Shown here piece by piece: positions 25,290 through 34,716 of a stretch of DNA of 53,133 bases. The stretch is from Acidobacteriota bacterium (GTDB taxonomy: Bacteria > Acidobacteriota > Blastocatellia > UBA7656). The stretch covers positions 1-53,133 of the forward strand of contig JBFMDH010000044.1 of assembly GCA_040754075.1 (NCBI GenBank), given 5' to 3'. The notes beneath the pieces are model-generated. The model was not told the origin of the DNA and did not search any database. It saw only the letters and a program-made list of their open reading frames with translations. How positions within the stretch are numbered: position 1 is the stretch's first letter; each line of letters begins with the position of its first letter. The position numbers and the translations under genes were made by a program.

Positions 25290-26078
25290 ATGCTGCGTTT
25301 GAAGCAATTATTTTGGTTGATAACGGGTGTGGTGCTCATTTCATTTTTAAGCGCCTGTAAAGAAAATCCGCCGCCAACCGGAAATCCAACCGCCTCACAA
25401 CCTCCGGTAACCACGCCAACCCCAACCCCACCTGCTCCGCAACCGAATAGCCAACCAACACAGCCGTCACCTGTAGGCGCGCCGATTACAATGGAAGTCG
25501 CCAAAGCCGTGATGGTGACGGTTGAGTTGGATTTTGGCAAAAGCAAGTTGCCAACGATTGCCGAAGCCTTAAAGCAGATTGAACGGCAATACAAACCCGA
25601 TGATGGCGCGGGGCGCACCTTTGCGATATTGGATGCTTATGGTGAACCGACACCGGATGGCAAGCTGTTGCATATGCAGATGCACGTGAGCAGCGAAAAA
25701 CCCGGCAAAGGCAAATTGATATTCAAACGCACGGGCGAAGTTTTATGGGATGCCACGATAACCCCTATGTCAACGCCGATGCCGCAAAAAACTTTGCGGG
25801 TGTTGATGTCGCCATCTTACACCATCGATGTTTCAAAAGCCGATAAAGTGCCGATTCTCGAATCGCCGGTGTTTGGGCAAAACAAGTTGGTGAAAGATAT
25901 GTGGGAAGATGGCGGCGAACGTGAAATCACCTTTATTTTCAGCGCCTGTGGCTGTCCTGTGAAATCGATGGTGAAACGGGTTGGCAATAAAACTCAGCGG
26001 TCAACCGATATGCCCGTGATGTTCCCGGACGACCCCGAAGCTTATCAGGTGATTGCGAAATTAATGGGCTGGTCATAA
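25290..26078 (+). CDS. proline-rich lipoprotein of unknown function
   Basis: With ATG 25290 the product is 262 residues, beginning with a lipoprotein signal (LITGVVLISFLSAC, Cys at about 22). A Pro/Thr/Gln-rich linker of about 40 residues follows, and then a globular domain of about 190 residues (VMVTVELDFGKSKLPTIAEA, HMQMHVSSEKPGKGKLIFK, FIFSACGCPVKSMVKR). Two cysteines in ACGCP may bind metal or form a disulfide. An earlier in-frame ATG at 25203, three bases after the propeller gene, would hide the signal sequence and is less likely. Family not recognised. Confidence 0.7.
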   Translation: MLRLKQLFWLITGVVLISFLSACKENPPPTGNPTASQPPVTTPTPTPPAPQPNSQPTQPSPVGAPITMEVAKAVMVTVELDFGKSKLPTIAEALKQIERQYKPDDGAGRTFAILDAYGEPTPDGKLLHMQMHVSSEKPGKGKLIFKRTGEVLWDATITPMSTPMPQKTLRVLMSPSYTIDVSKADKVPILESPVFGQNKLVKDMWEDGGEREITFIFSACGCPVKSMVKRVGNKTQRSTDMPVMFPDDPEAYQVIAKLMGWS

Positions 26079-26845
26079 CGTATTGGAATGATAAGTAAAA
26101 AATATCAGGAGGTTTCTAAACAACTGAAAATTTTTGAGGTCGTTGCAAATCATCCGAAATCAAGTCAGATTTCATGAGATAAATTTATTCTCCTCCACCG
26201 CTTTTTGCCTATACGTCTCATAAGTGGAATTACGTCGGATTCAAACATAGGTGATGTTATCCGCACTCTAACGCCTCAACGCCGATTTCACGCCACACCT
26301 TGGCTTACAAAAAAATATTCTTTAACCAGTTGCCTTTTTGCAGAATTTTCTTCTCACCTGGCGCCCAAAGAAATAACCGGGATACTTTCGAGTATCGGTG
26401 ACCAGTTTTATCGCATAATTAATAACTGAAGCCATTCTAAATTCAGTTAAGCATTTTTTTACAGACCCTGATTTTGCTGTTCAAAGAGCGCCATAGGTTT
26501 CCTCCTCACCTGACGGCAGCGTAGAGCTTACTGTGGCTTGTGCTCGCGGTGCATAGGTTAGACCGATTAATATTTTTGGAGGCAATAATGACTGACCCTC
26601 TCCCAGCCGATATTTATTGGCTGGTTATTGAAGCTTATGAAACAGGATGCACGGTTCATGCAAATCTCGAATTAACTCGTGAAAATTTCACCTCACGAGT
26701 TATGGCAAGGCGGCTTTGATTCAAATCAACAAGTTCAAGCTGCCGCTTCTATTGCAACAATGAAAACCCCTGTTGCTTATATGAAAACAGCATGACCCTG
26801 CCAACTCGTAAGGCGAAACCCGACGCAAACGGGTTGCGAATTGAC
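26079..26845. other. degraded 770-bp region with no intact gene
   Basis: Short frames occur (for example 26088-26177 and 26205-26429), but none has family features or consistent codon use. The only part with a start context worth noting is the frameshifted stump at 26588-26795. The base composition is more AT-rich than the flanks. Read together with the serine hydrolase, LysR stump and IS remnant that follow, it looks like the edge of a decayed insertion. Confidence 0.5.
26588..26795 (+). pseudogene. frameshifted small gene remnant, unrecognised
   Basis: GGAGG precedes ATG 26588, and a 43-codon frame reads DIYWLVIEAYETGCTVHANL and further to a TGA at 26717. In the next frame, coding-like sequence continues (ELWQGGFDSNQQVQAAASIA) to TGA 26793-26795. 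A single-base indel near 26690 would join them into a protein of about 68 residues. I cannot name the family. The good ribosome-binding site is the main reason to think it was once a gene. Confidence 0.3.
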
Positions 26846-28324
26846 TTAACGCTTGGCGTTTTGCGTCACCTGTCCTGCCATCACCAGTTCGCGAATCTTT
26901 TCCGTCACCGGAGTGGCAGCCAAACCATAGTTCGACATCACCGCTGCCGTGTAACCGTTGTTCAAAAACATATCCAGATTCGAGCTGATGCCCGGGAACC
27001 CGCCGCCGTGCCCGGCGATGGAAAGCTCTTTATCGATCTGAAACCCATAGCCGTACTCGGGGGAGTTGAGTTCCGGTTTTGCCGAGAGCAGCGTCTTTAC
27101 CATCTCCTGCCCGACCAGTTTGCCCGAACGCAATGCCACGTCGAATTTAAATAAATCATCAACTGTGGAGTAGCCGCCGCCGGCGGGGCCGCCGCGCATC
27201 ACATGTTGGAAGATGTTATTGGAAAAGTGGATGCCGTCGTCGGCGTACGCTTTTTCATAGCCGACCGCGAGGTTCGTGTTCACTTTGTCGAGTTCGTAAC
27301 AGTCCGAGTTGGTCATTCCGGCAGGTTTGTAAATGTTTTCGCGGATGTAATCGAAATAGCTCTGCCCGGTGACTTTTTCGATGACCTTGCCGAGCACGAG
27401 CATCCCGGTGTTGCTGTATGCCCACCGGCTGCCGGGTTCAAACTGTAACTTCTCACCCTCGGCGAGCTTCATCATGTCGTCAACGGTTCGGTAATTTTCC
27501 CGCGACGATTCAAAGAATTTTTGGTTGAAATAGCTGCCCAATCCCGCCGTGTGCGAGAGCAGCTGTTTGATCTTGATCTTCTGCGCCGACTCTTTATCGG
27601 GGTAGTCGGGGAGGAATTTAGCGAGCGGGTCATCGAAAGAGAGTTTGCCGCGTTCGACCAATTGGGCGATGGCGACCGAGGTGAACATTTTGTTCATCGA
27701 GCCGAGGTTGAATTTGGTGTCAATGCGGTTGGGGACGTTGAAATCTTTATTGGCGACGCCATAGACCTTGCGGAAAAACGGCTTGCCGTCTTTGGCGACC
27801 AACACGGTTCCAGAGAAGAGATCATTGGCGGCGAGTTTTTGCAGGTAGGCGTCGAGTTCTTTGGCGATCTCTTCATTCGACAGTTTTTTAGTCAGCCGAG
27901 TGTTTTCCGGGCCGATCGGCTTACCGAAGCCAAATGCGGAGATGCGGTTCGGGGCTTCAGGCTCGACACGTGCGATGATGACCGTCCAGCCGGGTAATCG
28001 GTTTTTAAAATAGACCCTCACCTCATTCGACTTCTGTTCCTTGATACTGTGGAAATCCAATCCGCGCGACCAGTCATAACGCTGCGAAATGAAGTCCAGG
28101 ATTCGATCCATACGCCCTTGTAAATAAGACGGCGCGAAATTTTCCGTAACATATTTCTTTGCCTCGACGCGATTGCCGGCGCTGATGACGCGCGCCAGTT
28201 CGAGTGCCCGGCGCAGGGCGGGGCTGTCGGGGGACGGGGTCTGCGCCGCTTGCCCCATCGCCAGCGACGGCAAAAGGGATAGTGAAATCAGTAACGACCC
28301 GATTTTTGATGAAAATCGTTTCAT
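26846..28324 (-). CDS. serine hydrolase, beta-lactamase class C / DD-peptidase fold
   Basis: This 492-residue exported protein has a signal peptide (about 1-24, ending SLAMGQ) and an N-terminal DUF3887-like segment of about 120 residues. The catalytic domain carries the SxxK motif S209-M-N-K212, the Y303-S-N motif and HGGG at 439-442. All three class C/PBP4 motifs are present, so it should be an active serine hydrolase (esterase, peptidase or beta-lactamase-like). ATG 28324 follows AAAGGAG and starts the signal peptide. GC content is visibly higher than in the neighbours, and a truncated LysR gene is divergent from it, suggesting acquisition together with its regulator. Confidence 0.88.
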   Translation of the reverse strand: MKRFSSKIGSLLISLSLLPSLAMGQAAQTPSPDSPALRRALELARVISAGNRVEAKKYVTENFAPSYLQGRMDRILDFISQRYDWSRGLDFHSIKEQKSNEVRVYFKNRLPGWTVIIARVEPEAPNRISAFGFGKPIGPENTRLTKKLSNEEIAKELDAYLQKLAANDLFSGTVLVAKDGKPFFRKVYGVANKDFNVPNRIDTKFNLGSMNKMFTSVAIAQLVERGKLSFDDPLAKFLPDYPDKESAQKIKIKQLLSHTAGLGSYFNQKFFESSRENYRTVDDMMKLAEGEKLQFEPGSRWAYSNTGMLVLGKVIEKVTGQSYFDYIRENIYKPAGMTNSDCYELDKVNTNLAVGYEKAYADDGIHFSNNIFQHVMRGGPAGGGYSTVDDLFKFDVALRSGKLVGQEMVKTLLSAKPELNSPEYGYGFQIDKELSIAGHGGGFPGISSNLDMFLNNGYTAAVMSNYGLAATPVTEKIRELVMAGQVTQNAKR

Positions 28325-28452
28325 GGTAAAACTCCTTTGTCGGTTAAGTACGGCGATTAAGTTTCCAGCTAATTTTATGCTCACGGCGAAGGGATTAGCG
28401 CCTGTTTTAATTATTTGTTTGATGGATTATTATGATACCCGCTATTCACATC

Positions 28453-28569
28453 ATGAATTTAAGAACTCTGGATTTAAATTTCCTGCTGGTTTTCAAGGCA
28501 CTGATGGATGAGCGCAACGTCACGCGCGCCAGCCAACCGAAAGAGGGTTCTATAGCTTTAAGAAAATGA
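28453..28569 (+). pseudogene. LysR-family regulator stump cut by an insertion
   Basis: From ATG 28453 the frame reads NLRTLDLNFLLVFKALMDER followed by NVTRAS, the classic LysR helix-turn-helix start. The homology ends at about 28535, just before the recognition helix, and the frame stops at 28567. The gene is divergent from the serine hydrolase, as ampR is from ampC. The IS630-type remnant lies directly downstream and is the probable cause of the truncation. Confidence 0.8.
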
Positions 28570-28996
28570 TTTCTTGAGAAATCGGATTGTAAAGTCAAAG
28601 CCTAAGGCAAAAGCCGAATAATGCCAGAATCTTTTGGCGCATTGGCAAATTTCACCAGCGCCTGCTCGACCTTTTCTTTCAACGATTCAAAGGCGGAGAG
28701 TAATGCAGGTGGGTTTCTGGCTCTTTGATTTTCTTCCACAGTCTCTCTATCGGGTTGAAGTCCGGCGAGTAACTCGACAACTGATACACCGTCAGGCGGT
28801 CAGCGTGTTGAGCAAAAAATTCCTGCATCGCCTTCGAGGTGTGATAGCGTGCCCCATCTTGAATCAAGACGATGAGTCGGTCACTTTGCGCCAACACCTG
28901 AGTCAGGAATTGTTGATAACTGGCTGAGGTCAAGCGCGCTTTAGCTAATCGTAATTTCATTGACGACGCGACGCGCGCCTTTAACTGTAGCGGCAA
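28545..28996 (-). mobile_element. IS630-family transposase remnant
   Basis: The minus strand encodes the C-terminal half of an IS630-type DDE transposase. LIVLIQDGARYHTSKAMQEF contains the second Asp and its GARYH motif, and SPDFNPIERLWKKIKE contains the catalytic Glu. The N-terminal half with the first Asp and the DNA-binding domain is missing. Near 28690 the frame breaks: the family's next segment continues in another frame (LKEKVEQALVKFANAPK), and a second shift follows (ILALFGFCLRL). The element is therefore dead, truncated at its 5' side and frameshifted at least twice. Clear terminal repeats could not be found. Confidence 0.85.
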
Positions 28997-29093
28997 TTTT
29001 TAATGAAATTATTGATGTATGACAACCCATCATCTTGTTCAAAAAGGATGTATAAAAAACAACCACGACGGTTTTTCATCCATCGCCAAAAGA

Positions 29094-29133
29094 AAAGAGC
29101 AAGGTCTGTGCCAATTGCCAGACCTTGCTCTTT
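29094..29133 (-). terminator. rho-independent terminator downstream of the Ig/LVIVD gene
   Basis: AAAGAGCAAGGTCTG (29094-29108) pairs perfectly with CAGACCTTGCTCTTT (29119-29133) around a 10-base loop. Read on the minus strand it ends in a T-rich run and lies 35 bases after the stop of the Ig/LVIVD-propeller gene. Confidence 0.88.
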
Positions 29134-29167
29134 GTTCAAGCAAGGAAAAATTAAATCGAATCTTTAA

Positions 29168-31165
29168 TCAGGGCGTGGTTGTCGAGCCTTTAAATTTTGG
29201 TTTTCCTAATTTGGTAATCCAGATGCCGGTGTTGACATCGTTGAAGAAAACCATGTCTTTGTAAGGTTGCGCGCCCCAGCAAAATGCCTGATTAGGATGG
29301 AAGCCATCAAGCGCCCCTGTATAAACTTTGGCAATCTCGCGTCCTTGACGATAGAGGTCGCCGCGAAGTTCTCCCGATACATCTACAACGCGACCGCCGC
29401 CGCCATAATAACCCATGTACATAATGTCATCTTTCACCCACATATTGTGTGAACCCCATTCGGGCACCGCGTACTCTGCAACTTTTCGCGGTTTGGTAAT
29501 GTCGGACACATCGATGATGTGAACAATGCCGCGCGCCGGGAAACGCTCTTTACTCTCGAATAAATTGCCTGCAATCGGGAATACTTCATCGCCAAGAAAG
29601 ACATAGTTTTTGTAACGATAGACCGCGTGGGTTCCGGCTATCCACCCATCGCCATAAAGTTCCGAATGGTTGAAACGATACTGACTGACGAGTTGCGGAT
29701 TTTCCGGTGAACCGCCTTTGATGCCTTTGCCAACATCCAAAATCACCAACCCATCACGCCAGTATGCGAGATATGCCAAACCATCAACCACCTGAACATC
29801 GTGCAGGTAACGACCGGCAAGCCCTGCGCCGCCTTCAGCATCAACCGGTTTAATAACCGAATTCACTTGCCAGCGCGCGACCTCTTTGGGATTCTTCACA
29901 TCTTTGAAATCAATCACCCGCATCGAACCCGTCGCATCATCGGTTAGATAAACATAGTGACCATCAACAAAGGCGCTATGCACGCCGCCGGAAACAGTTT
30001 CCGTGTATTCGCTGATTTTTTTCGGGTGCGCCGGGTCAGAGGTATCGAAAAAGACGATGCCGTTTTTGCGATTGGATGCGCCTTCGCGTGACATCACGGC
30101 GATTTTGAAATCGGCAGTAGTGCTGATGTCATTAGTAATTCGCGCATCGACTTCGATGCTGTCTGTGAGTTTCGGTTTCGTCGGGTCGGAAATATCATAG
30201 ACCAGCAGTTTATTGGTGATGGTTGAAAGGTAGGCGTAGTTGCCGAAAATCCATTGTTCGGCAGCCATAAAATCTTTCACCGGGGCGCGACCGACGACTT
30301 CGATTTCGCGTTCGGCATTGCGCGGCACAACGACCACTGAAGCCGTTTCTACCTTATTGCCGCTGATTGCGGTGATGATGTAAGTGCCGGGCGTTTCGGC
30401 TACGAATGCGCCATCGGCTTCAATCATCGCGCCATTGCCGCTCACCGCCCAGCGCACCGAAGGATTGGCAACCGCAGCGCCTTTCACATCTCTGGCGTTG
30501 ACTTTGAATCGCACCACGTCGCCGGTGCGCACGTTGATGGATTGCGGTTCGACCGCAAGTTTTTGCACAGGGTTGGCAACCACATCAATATTGATTTCAC
30601 CGGCACTGGTGTCGGTGCTGGCGGTGAGTTTGGTTTTGCCGGGTTTAATGGCGGTGATGACACCTGCGCCATCGACCGTGGCAATTGCCGGATTGCTGGA
30701 TGCCCATTTGAAGGTCACGTCGCTACGCGGATCGCCATTTGCGGTGCGCGCTGTGGCGTGGAGTTTGGCATTGCTGCCGACGGTTAAAGGCACAGTGAGT
30801 GATTCGATTTCAATTTTGGTCACGCGACCGGGTTTGGCGCGAACTTTCGCATAACCGATCTGTCCACCAATGACTGCGCCGACGGTAACTTCGCCGGAGG
30901 TAAAGAAAGTGACATTGCCGTCTTTATCTGCGCCAGCGACATCCGATGGTAGGGCGAACCAGAACAGGGCTTTATCGGTGACCCCCTTTCCCGATTCATC
31001 TTTGCCAACGGCGGAAAATTTAATCTGCTGTCCGACTTCATATTCGGTGTTGTTCGGAGTCACTTCAACTTTTTTAACCTTGCTTTGCTGGGCGAAGGCA
31101 AAGCCGGATAGGTTAAAAATCAATAGTGAAAACAAGGTGATAGTAGAAAACAATTTTCTTTGCAT
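29168..31165 (-). CDS. secreted protein with Big_2 Ig-like domains and LVIVD beta-propeller
   Basis: The 665-residue exported protein has a signal peptide (about 1-25, ending SGFAFAQ). Three bacterial Ig-like modules follow in about residues 28-290 (VEVTPNNTEYEVGQQIKFSA, TVPLTVGSNAKLHATARTAN, LAVEPQSINVRTGDVVRFKV, with the Big_2 phrase NPAIATVDGAGVITAIKPG). The LVIVD-type propeller occupies about residues 300-660 (LLVYDISDPTKPKL, VFFDTSDPAHPKKISEY, MRVIDFKDVKNPKEVARW, HIIDVSDITKPRKVAEY). It probably acts in surface binding or as a scaffold. ATG 31165 follows GGAGAGAG. Monocistronic with its own terminator. Confidence 0.88.
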   Translation of the reverse strand: MQRKLFSTITLFSLLIFNLSGFAFAQQSKVKKVEVTPNNTEYEVGQQIKFSAVGKDESGKGVTDKALFWFALPSDVAGADKDGNVTFFTSGEVTVGAVIGGQIGYAKVRAKPGRVTKIEIESLTVPLTVGSNAKLHATARTANGDPRSDVTFKWASSNPAIATVDGAGVITAIKPGKTKLTASTDTSAGEINIDVVANPVQKLAVEPQSINVRTGDVVRFKVNARDVKGAAVANPSVRWAVSGNGAMIEADGAFVAETPGTYIITAISGNKVETASVVVVPRNAEREIEVVGRAPVKDFMAAEQWIFGNYAYLSTITNKLLVYDISDPTKPKLTDSIEVDARITNDISTTADFKIAVMSREGASNRKNGIVFFDTSDPAHPKKISEYTETVSGGVHSAFVDGHYVYLTDDATGSMRVIDFKDVKNPKEVARWQVNSVIKPVDAEGGAGLAGRYLHDVQVVDGLAYLAYWRDGLVILDVGKGIKGGSPENPQLVSQYRFNHSELYGDGWIAGTHAVYRYKNYVFLGDEVFPIAGNLFESKERFPARGIVHIIDVSDITKPRKVAEYAVPEWGSHNMWVKDDIMYMGYYGGGGRVVDVSGELRGDLYRQGREIAKVYTGALDGFHPNQAFCWGAQPYKDMVFFNDVNTGIWITKLGKPKFKGSTTTP

Positions 31166-31441
31166 AACTCTCTCCAAATGGGCTGGTGTGTTCCGAGCCA
31201 TTCTATGGGGTAATGCCTGAGCCGCGCAAATCATTTGCGGTTACTCGGGAGTGCTCGCTTTTTGTAAATCAACTCTACGCAAATATTTTCTTTAGGGTTT
31301 CTCAAATATTTTTATCTGAGCCTTGCTACATCGCTTCCTGTTCTGTATTTTTCCCGTGCTTCACCCGAAAAGACTTGATGCATAGCTGAGTCTATCAGGC
31401 TCAGTAAAGTTTGTCTGTAAACAAAAATGGAGGAAATTTAA

Positions 31442-31708
31442 ATGGGTATTTTGGCTTTGCTGTGCCAACTAGGCTCACTCGTTTGTTTAATCATGGTTGT
31501 TGTGAAAATGTTTCAAACCGAGGGGCCAATCAAGGCGATTCTTGGATTTATCTGTGGCATTTATGGATTCATCTGGGGATGGATGAATTCGGATAAGGTC
31601 GGAAAGAATTTGATGCTGGCATGGACAGCGTTGATTATTCTGGCGATTGTCTTCGGCGTGCTCAGTGGTGGATTCAGCTACAGTTACAGCGTTGGCAATG
31701 TGAATTGA
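31442..31708 (+). CDS. small three-helix membrane protein
   Basis: This 88-residue protein has three hydrophobic segments (about 3-22, 30-46, 58-77) separated by short charged loops (KMFQTEGPIK, NSDKVGKNL). GGAGG precedes the ATG at good distance, and a terminator follows, so it looks like a real single-gene unit. Family not recognised; no catalytic residue stands out. Confidence 0.7.
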   Translation: MGILALLCQLGSLVCLIMVVVKMFQTEGPIKAILGFICGIYGFIWGWMNSDKVGKNLMLAWTALIILAIVFGVLSGGFSYSYSVGNVN

Positions 31709-31740
31709 GACTCCCCGAATCCAAATTCTACTTGTGAACG

Positions 31741-31793
31741 AAGAGATGCAGGAACAAAGCAACAACATCCTTCCTGCATCTCTTTAATTTCTT
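31741..31793. terminator. bidirectional terminator between the small membrane protein and subtilase genes
   Basis: AAGAGATGCAGGAA (31741-31754) and TTCCTGCATCTCTT (31771-31784) form a perfect 14-bp stem with a 16-base loop, followed by TAATTTCTTTT. It lies between convergent genes and can serve both. Confidence 0.85.
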
Positions 31794-31798
31794 TTAGC

Positions 31799-33316
31799 TC
31801 AATAACGATAAATCACAGGTTCCGAGCGGCGGTCTTTGCTGCGGTTGTAAACCGTAATGCTCAAATCCACTCCACCGGGAACCGTTGAGGTTGTTTGTCC
31901 TTTGGCTAACAGATAAGTCGTCGTGCCGTTGGGCAGGAAAAATTCCGCAGGGTATTTCATCTTCGCCACCGCTACGCCATTCACTTCAATCACCGCATCA
32001 CCGGGAATAAAATTTTCGCCTTCGACAATCAATTTACCCGCGCCCGGTTTGAACTTCACAAAGGTAATGCGCGGCGGTTGGTCAGTAGATTCAAGCGCCG
32101 CGATGGCTTTTCGTAAATCTGGACGGGGTCCAATCACTTTATTGCCGGTTTGCAAGGTTCCGGTTGACCTGAACAATGAACGCATCTGCTGCGAGGTGAG
32201 CGGTTGCAGACCGCGTTGTTTGATGATGCTTTGTAAAACCGCTGCAGCACCGGCAACCATCGCGCTTGCCCCCGAAGTGCCGCCGAATTTCGAGGTATAA
32301 AAATTATTTTCTCCATCACTATTTTGCAAATCGCCAAACCCGCAGGTGACAATGCCGCGTCCCCAACCCTGCACATCGACACGCGAACCGTAATTCGATT
32401 CATCGGTCGCCGAGAGATTGGTTCCGCGCGCAAAAAAATTCACAGGCGGAAATCCTGCGCCGACCAGTATCGCACCGGAATCGCGATTGCGATTGAATAA
32501 ATTGTTATAGATTGGGTCATCGAGATTTTCCGCGCCATTGCCCGCCGGTTCAATCACCACAATACCACGGTCGGTGGCGTCTTTAATCGCAGTATAAACA
32601 TCCTGTTCATATTCGATGGGCAAAAGCCCTGTACCGGTTTGCGGATTCAGCCTTGGCCCTTTGGCGGACTGGTCTTCGATTAACAGGATGTCACCGGCTT
32701 GCAGAGCGCGAGCCGCCTGATTGATGGCAGCGGCGATTTGCGAGACCGAGCCTTGTTGCGGTAAGGGATTAATCAATCCGATATGGGCGCGAGGGGCAAT
32801 GCCGGTTACGCCTATGCCATCATCTGCGGCAATGAGTTCACCGAGCACGGCTGCGCCGTGGTCTTTTGTGAGTTCGGGATGCGGGTCAAACCCTTCGACA
32901 AAAAGCAGCGGATTTGCAGTGGGCGTAACCAAATCGTTATGCCGAAGATTCCAATTGACCTCTATATCAATGATGCCGACGTTTTCAGCTTTTCCACCGG
33001 CAAGCGTCCACGCATAACGTACATCCATGCCGTCCGGCGCGGCATCGAGATAGCCTTGTAACAGTTCAAAATTTGCCTCACTTTGCGATGCCCTCACCGC
33101 CGGGATTGGAAGTGGAAGCGCGGTGGCGGTGATAAAAATGAAGAGTAAAAAAACAGTGAAGATGAAACGATACAAAGCGAAACCTCGAATGGATGATTGG
33201 AAACGGGAGCGTTGCACTGGTGATTTTAGGCTTTTGCAAATTTTAACGTCAAGCAAACCCAGCGAATGAATCTTGCAAATAACTTCGTGAACTTTCAAAA
33301 TCGGCGCGTCGTACAT
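31799..33316 (-). CDS. S8 family serine peptidase (subtilase), exported
   Basis: The subtilase catalytic residues are in place in the 505-residue reading: D117 (GIIDIEVNW), H153 (DHGAAVLGE), oxyanion N260 (EPAGNGAE) and S348 (GGTSGASAMVAG). A hydrophobic export segment lies at about 50-75, and a C-terminal IPT/TIG-like beta-sandwich at about 405-505 (ITFVKFKPGAGKLIVEGENF). The N-terminal 33 residues before a GTG at 33217 look non-coding, and the true start may be that GTG, although no Shine-Dalgarno is clear at either. The His-containing motif lacks the usual HGThVAG wording, which places it in a divergent subtilase group. Confidence 0.85.
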   Translation of the reverse strand: MYDAPILKVHEVICKIHSLGLLDVKICKSLKSPVQRSRFQSSIRGFALYRFIFTVFLLFIFITATALPLPIPAVRASQSEANFELLQGYLDAAPDGMDVRYAWTLAGGKAENVGIIDIEVNWNLRHNDLVTPTANPLLFVEGFDPHPELTKDHGAAVLGELIAADDGIGVTGIAPRAHIGLINPLPQQGSVSQIAAAINQAARALQAGDILLIEDQSAKGPRLNPQTGTGLLPIEYEQDVYTAIKDATDRGIVVIEPAGNGAENLDDPIYNNLFNRNRDSGAILVGAGFPPVNFFARGTNLSATDESNYGSRVDVQGWGRGIVTCGFGDLQNSDGENNFYTSKFGGTSGASAMVAGAAAVLQSIIKQRGLQPLTSQQMRSLFRSTGTLQTGNKVIGPRPDLRKAIAALESTDQPPRITFVKFKPGAGKLIVEGENFIPGDAVIEVNGVAVAKMKYPAEFFLPNGTTTYLLAKGQTTSTVPGGVDLSITVYNRSKDRRSEPVIYRY

Positions 33317-33397
33317 CGAGGCGTAGCGGTCAAAGCAAGTGTGCTACCAGCCACAATTCACAGCACACCGCTCAGGAAAATAAGGAGTTTTAAAGTC

Positions 33398-33574
33398 ATG
33401 TTCAATTTGCTTCTCACAATTATCATCATCGTTTTGGATGTCATCGCTATCAGCAATGTGCTGAAATCGCGTCACGATAATTTCACCAAAGCGGTGTTAA
33501 TTGTTCTTATACTATTTTTCCCGTTTATTGGCGCGGGCGTCTATTTGTTGGTCTTCCGCGATAAGGGATATTGA
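33398..33574 (+). CDS. PLDc_N-like two-helix membrane protein
   Basis: The 58 residues form two transmembrane helices (about 2-20 and 32-53) with the phrase FFPFIGAGVYLLVFRDKGY, as in the phospholipase D N-terminal (PLDc_N) module found alone in many bacteria. AAGGAG lies 11 bases before ATG 33398. Upstream in-frame starts are not supported. Function of the stand-alone form is unknown. Confidence 0.75.
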   Translation: MFNLLLTIIIIVLDVIAISNVLKSRHDNFTKAVLIVLILFFPFIGAGVYLLVFRDKGY

Positions 33575-33581
33575 TTCGCTA

Positions 33582-33651
33582 AATCGTCAGGAGAGCAAAT
33601 TCGCCAAGCGGGTTATTAAATATTTTTGGCGAATTTGGCGTCCTGACGATT
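33582..33651. repeat. two-part palindrome between convergent genes
   Basis: AATCGTCAGGA (33582-33592) pairs with TCCTGACGATT (33641-33651). Inside, AAATTCGCCAA (33597-33607) pairs with TTGGCGAATTT (33626-33636), giving two perfect 11-bp stems around an 18-base loop. There is no long T-tract, so it is either a terminator of unusual form or a dispersed palindrome. It fills the gap between the PLDc_N-like and PfkB genes. Confidence 0.75.
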
Positions 33652-33656
33652 CAGGA

Positions 33657-34714
<1,058 letters not shown>

Positions 34715-34716
34715 AT

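Noticed and set aside
26205-26429. 74-codon open frame in the degraded region
   Set aside because: No ribosome-binding site, no recognisable domain and irregular composition.
28545-28996. Active IS630 insertion sequence
   Set aside because: The N-terminal half of the transposase is missing, at least two frameshifts are present and no terminal repeats were found.
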